DNA of 64,000 nucleotides from an uncultured Bacteroides sp. (GTDB lineage: Bacteria > Bacteroidota > Bacteroidia > Bacteroidales > Bacteroidaceae), in contig NZ_OY782186.1 in NCBI RefSeq assembly GCF_963677685.1, positions 310,001 to 374,000 of the forward strand. Direction: 5' to 3'. Positions 63,967-64,000 of the stretch are shown here, one piece after another (position 1 is the stretch's first letter; every line of letters begins with the position of its first letter). Made by a program: the position numbers and the translations under genes. Under the pieces are notes generated by a model. That model saw only the letters and a program-made list of their open reading frames with translations. It was not told the origin of the DNA and made no database searches.

Positions 63967-64000
63967 TGTTTCAATGTGGCTATGTGATGGATGTAATTGA

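Overview
This 64 kb window is chromosomal DNA from a Bacteroidales bacterium, most likely Bacteroides or a close relative. The evidence is low GC in most of the window, a SusC-type receptor behind an ECF sigma/FecR pair, a SpmA-SpmB fusion, S46 dipeptidyl peptidase, DUF3836/DUF3244/DUF4294 proteins, and many copies of the Bacteroidetes -7 promoter element TAnnTTTG just upstream of genes. No tRNA, rRNA or CRISPR array was seen. The only clear mobile element is a decayed IS256-type transposase.

Left part (1-35.3 kb, mostly minus strand). An ECF sigma factor, FecR anti-sigma and STN-domain SusC receptor (running off the left edge) form a trans-envelope signalling unit. Next come rubrerythrin, a SulP anion transporter, a radical SAM protein, an unusual helix-hairpin-helix/beta-barrel outer-membrane protein, a DUF4294 protein, a TrmH-type methyltransferase, nadA, the leuS-yitT-rdgB operon, mutS, a panE-like/acetyltransferase/lgt operon, ychF, a small DUF3836 secreted protein, polA, a polyprenyl synthase, and the housekeeping runs deoC-mazG-dtd, uvrC, apt and mnmG. 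A near-perfect ParB site (parS) lies between apt and mnmG.

Centre (35.3-36.0 kb). A 0.7 kb gap marks a change in dominant gene orientation, minus to the left and plus to the right. It contains a 102-bp element built from three nested inverted repeats sharing one dyad axis. With the nearby parS this makes an origin-proximal location plausible, but this is not proven.

Right part (36-60.5 kb, mostly plus strand). A lipoprotein TPR regulator, a GT9 glycosyltransferase, the IS256 remnant, a DUF3244 protein, a predicted surface lipoprotein paired with a small outer-membrane barrel, hemH, spmAB-ybeY (minus), ruvB, a flippase, a DUF389 protein, an S46 peptidase (DPP7-like), sucCD, a DEAD-box helicase, a lipoprotein tyrosine phosphatase, a LOG/kdsD-like/PfkB operon and an M16 peptidase.

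Right end (60.5-64 kb). Base composition rises abruptly at the M16 stop codon. There is a truncated GH3 glycosidase tail, then a TonB-dependent receptor and a histidine-rich membrane protein in one probable operon, suggesting metal or metal-complex uptake and probably acquired DNA.

Several gene starts were shortened relative to the longest open frame because a -7 promoter element lies inside the extension (ECF sigma, mutS, polyprenyl synthase, mnmG).
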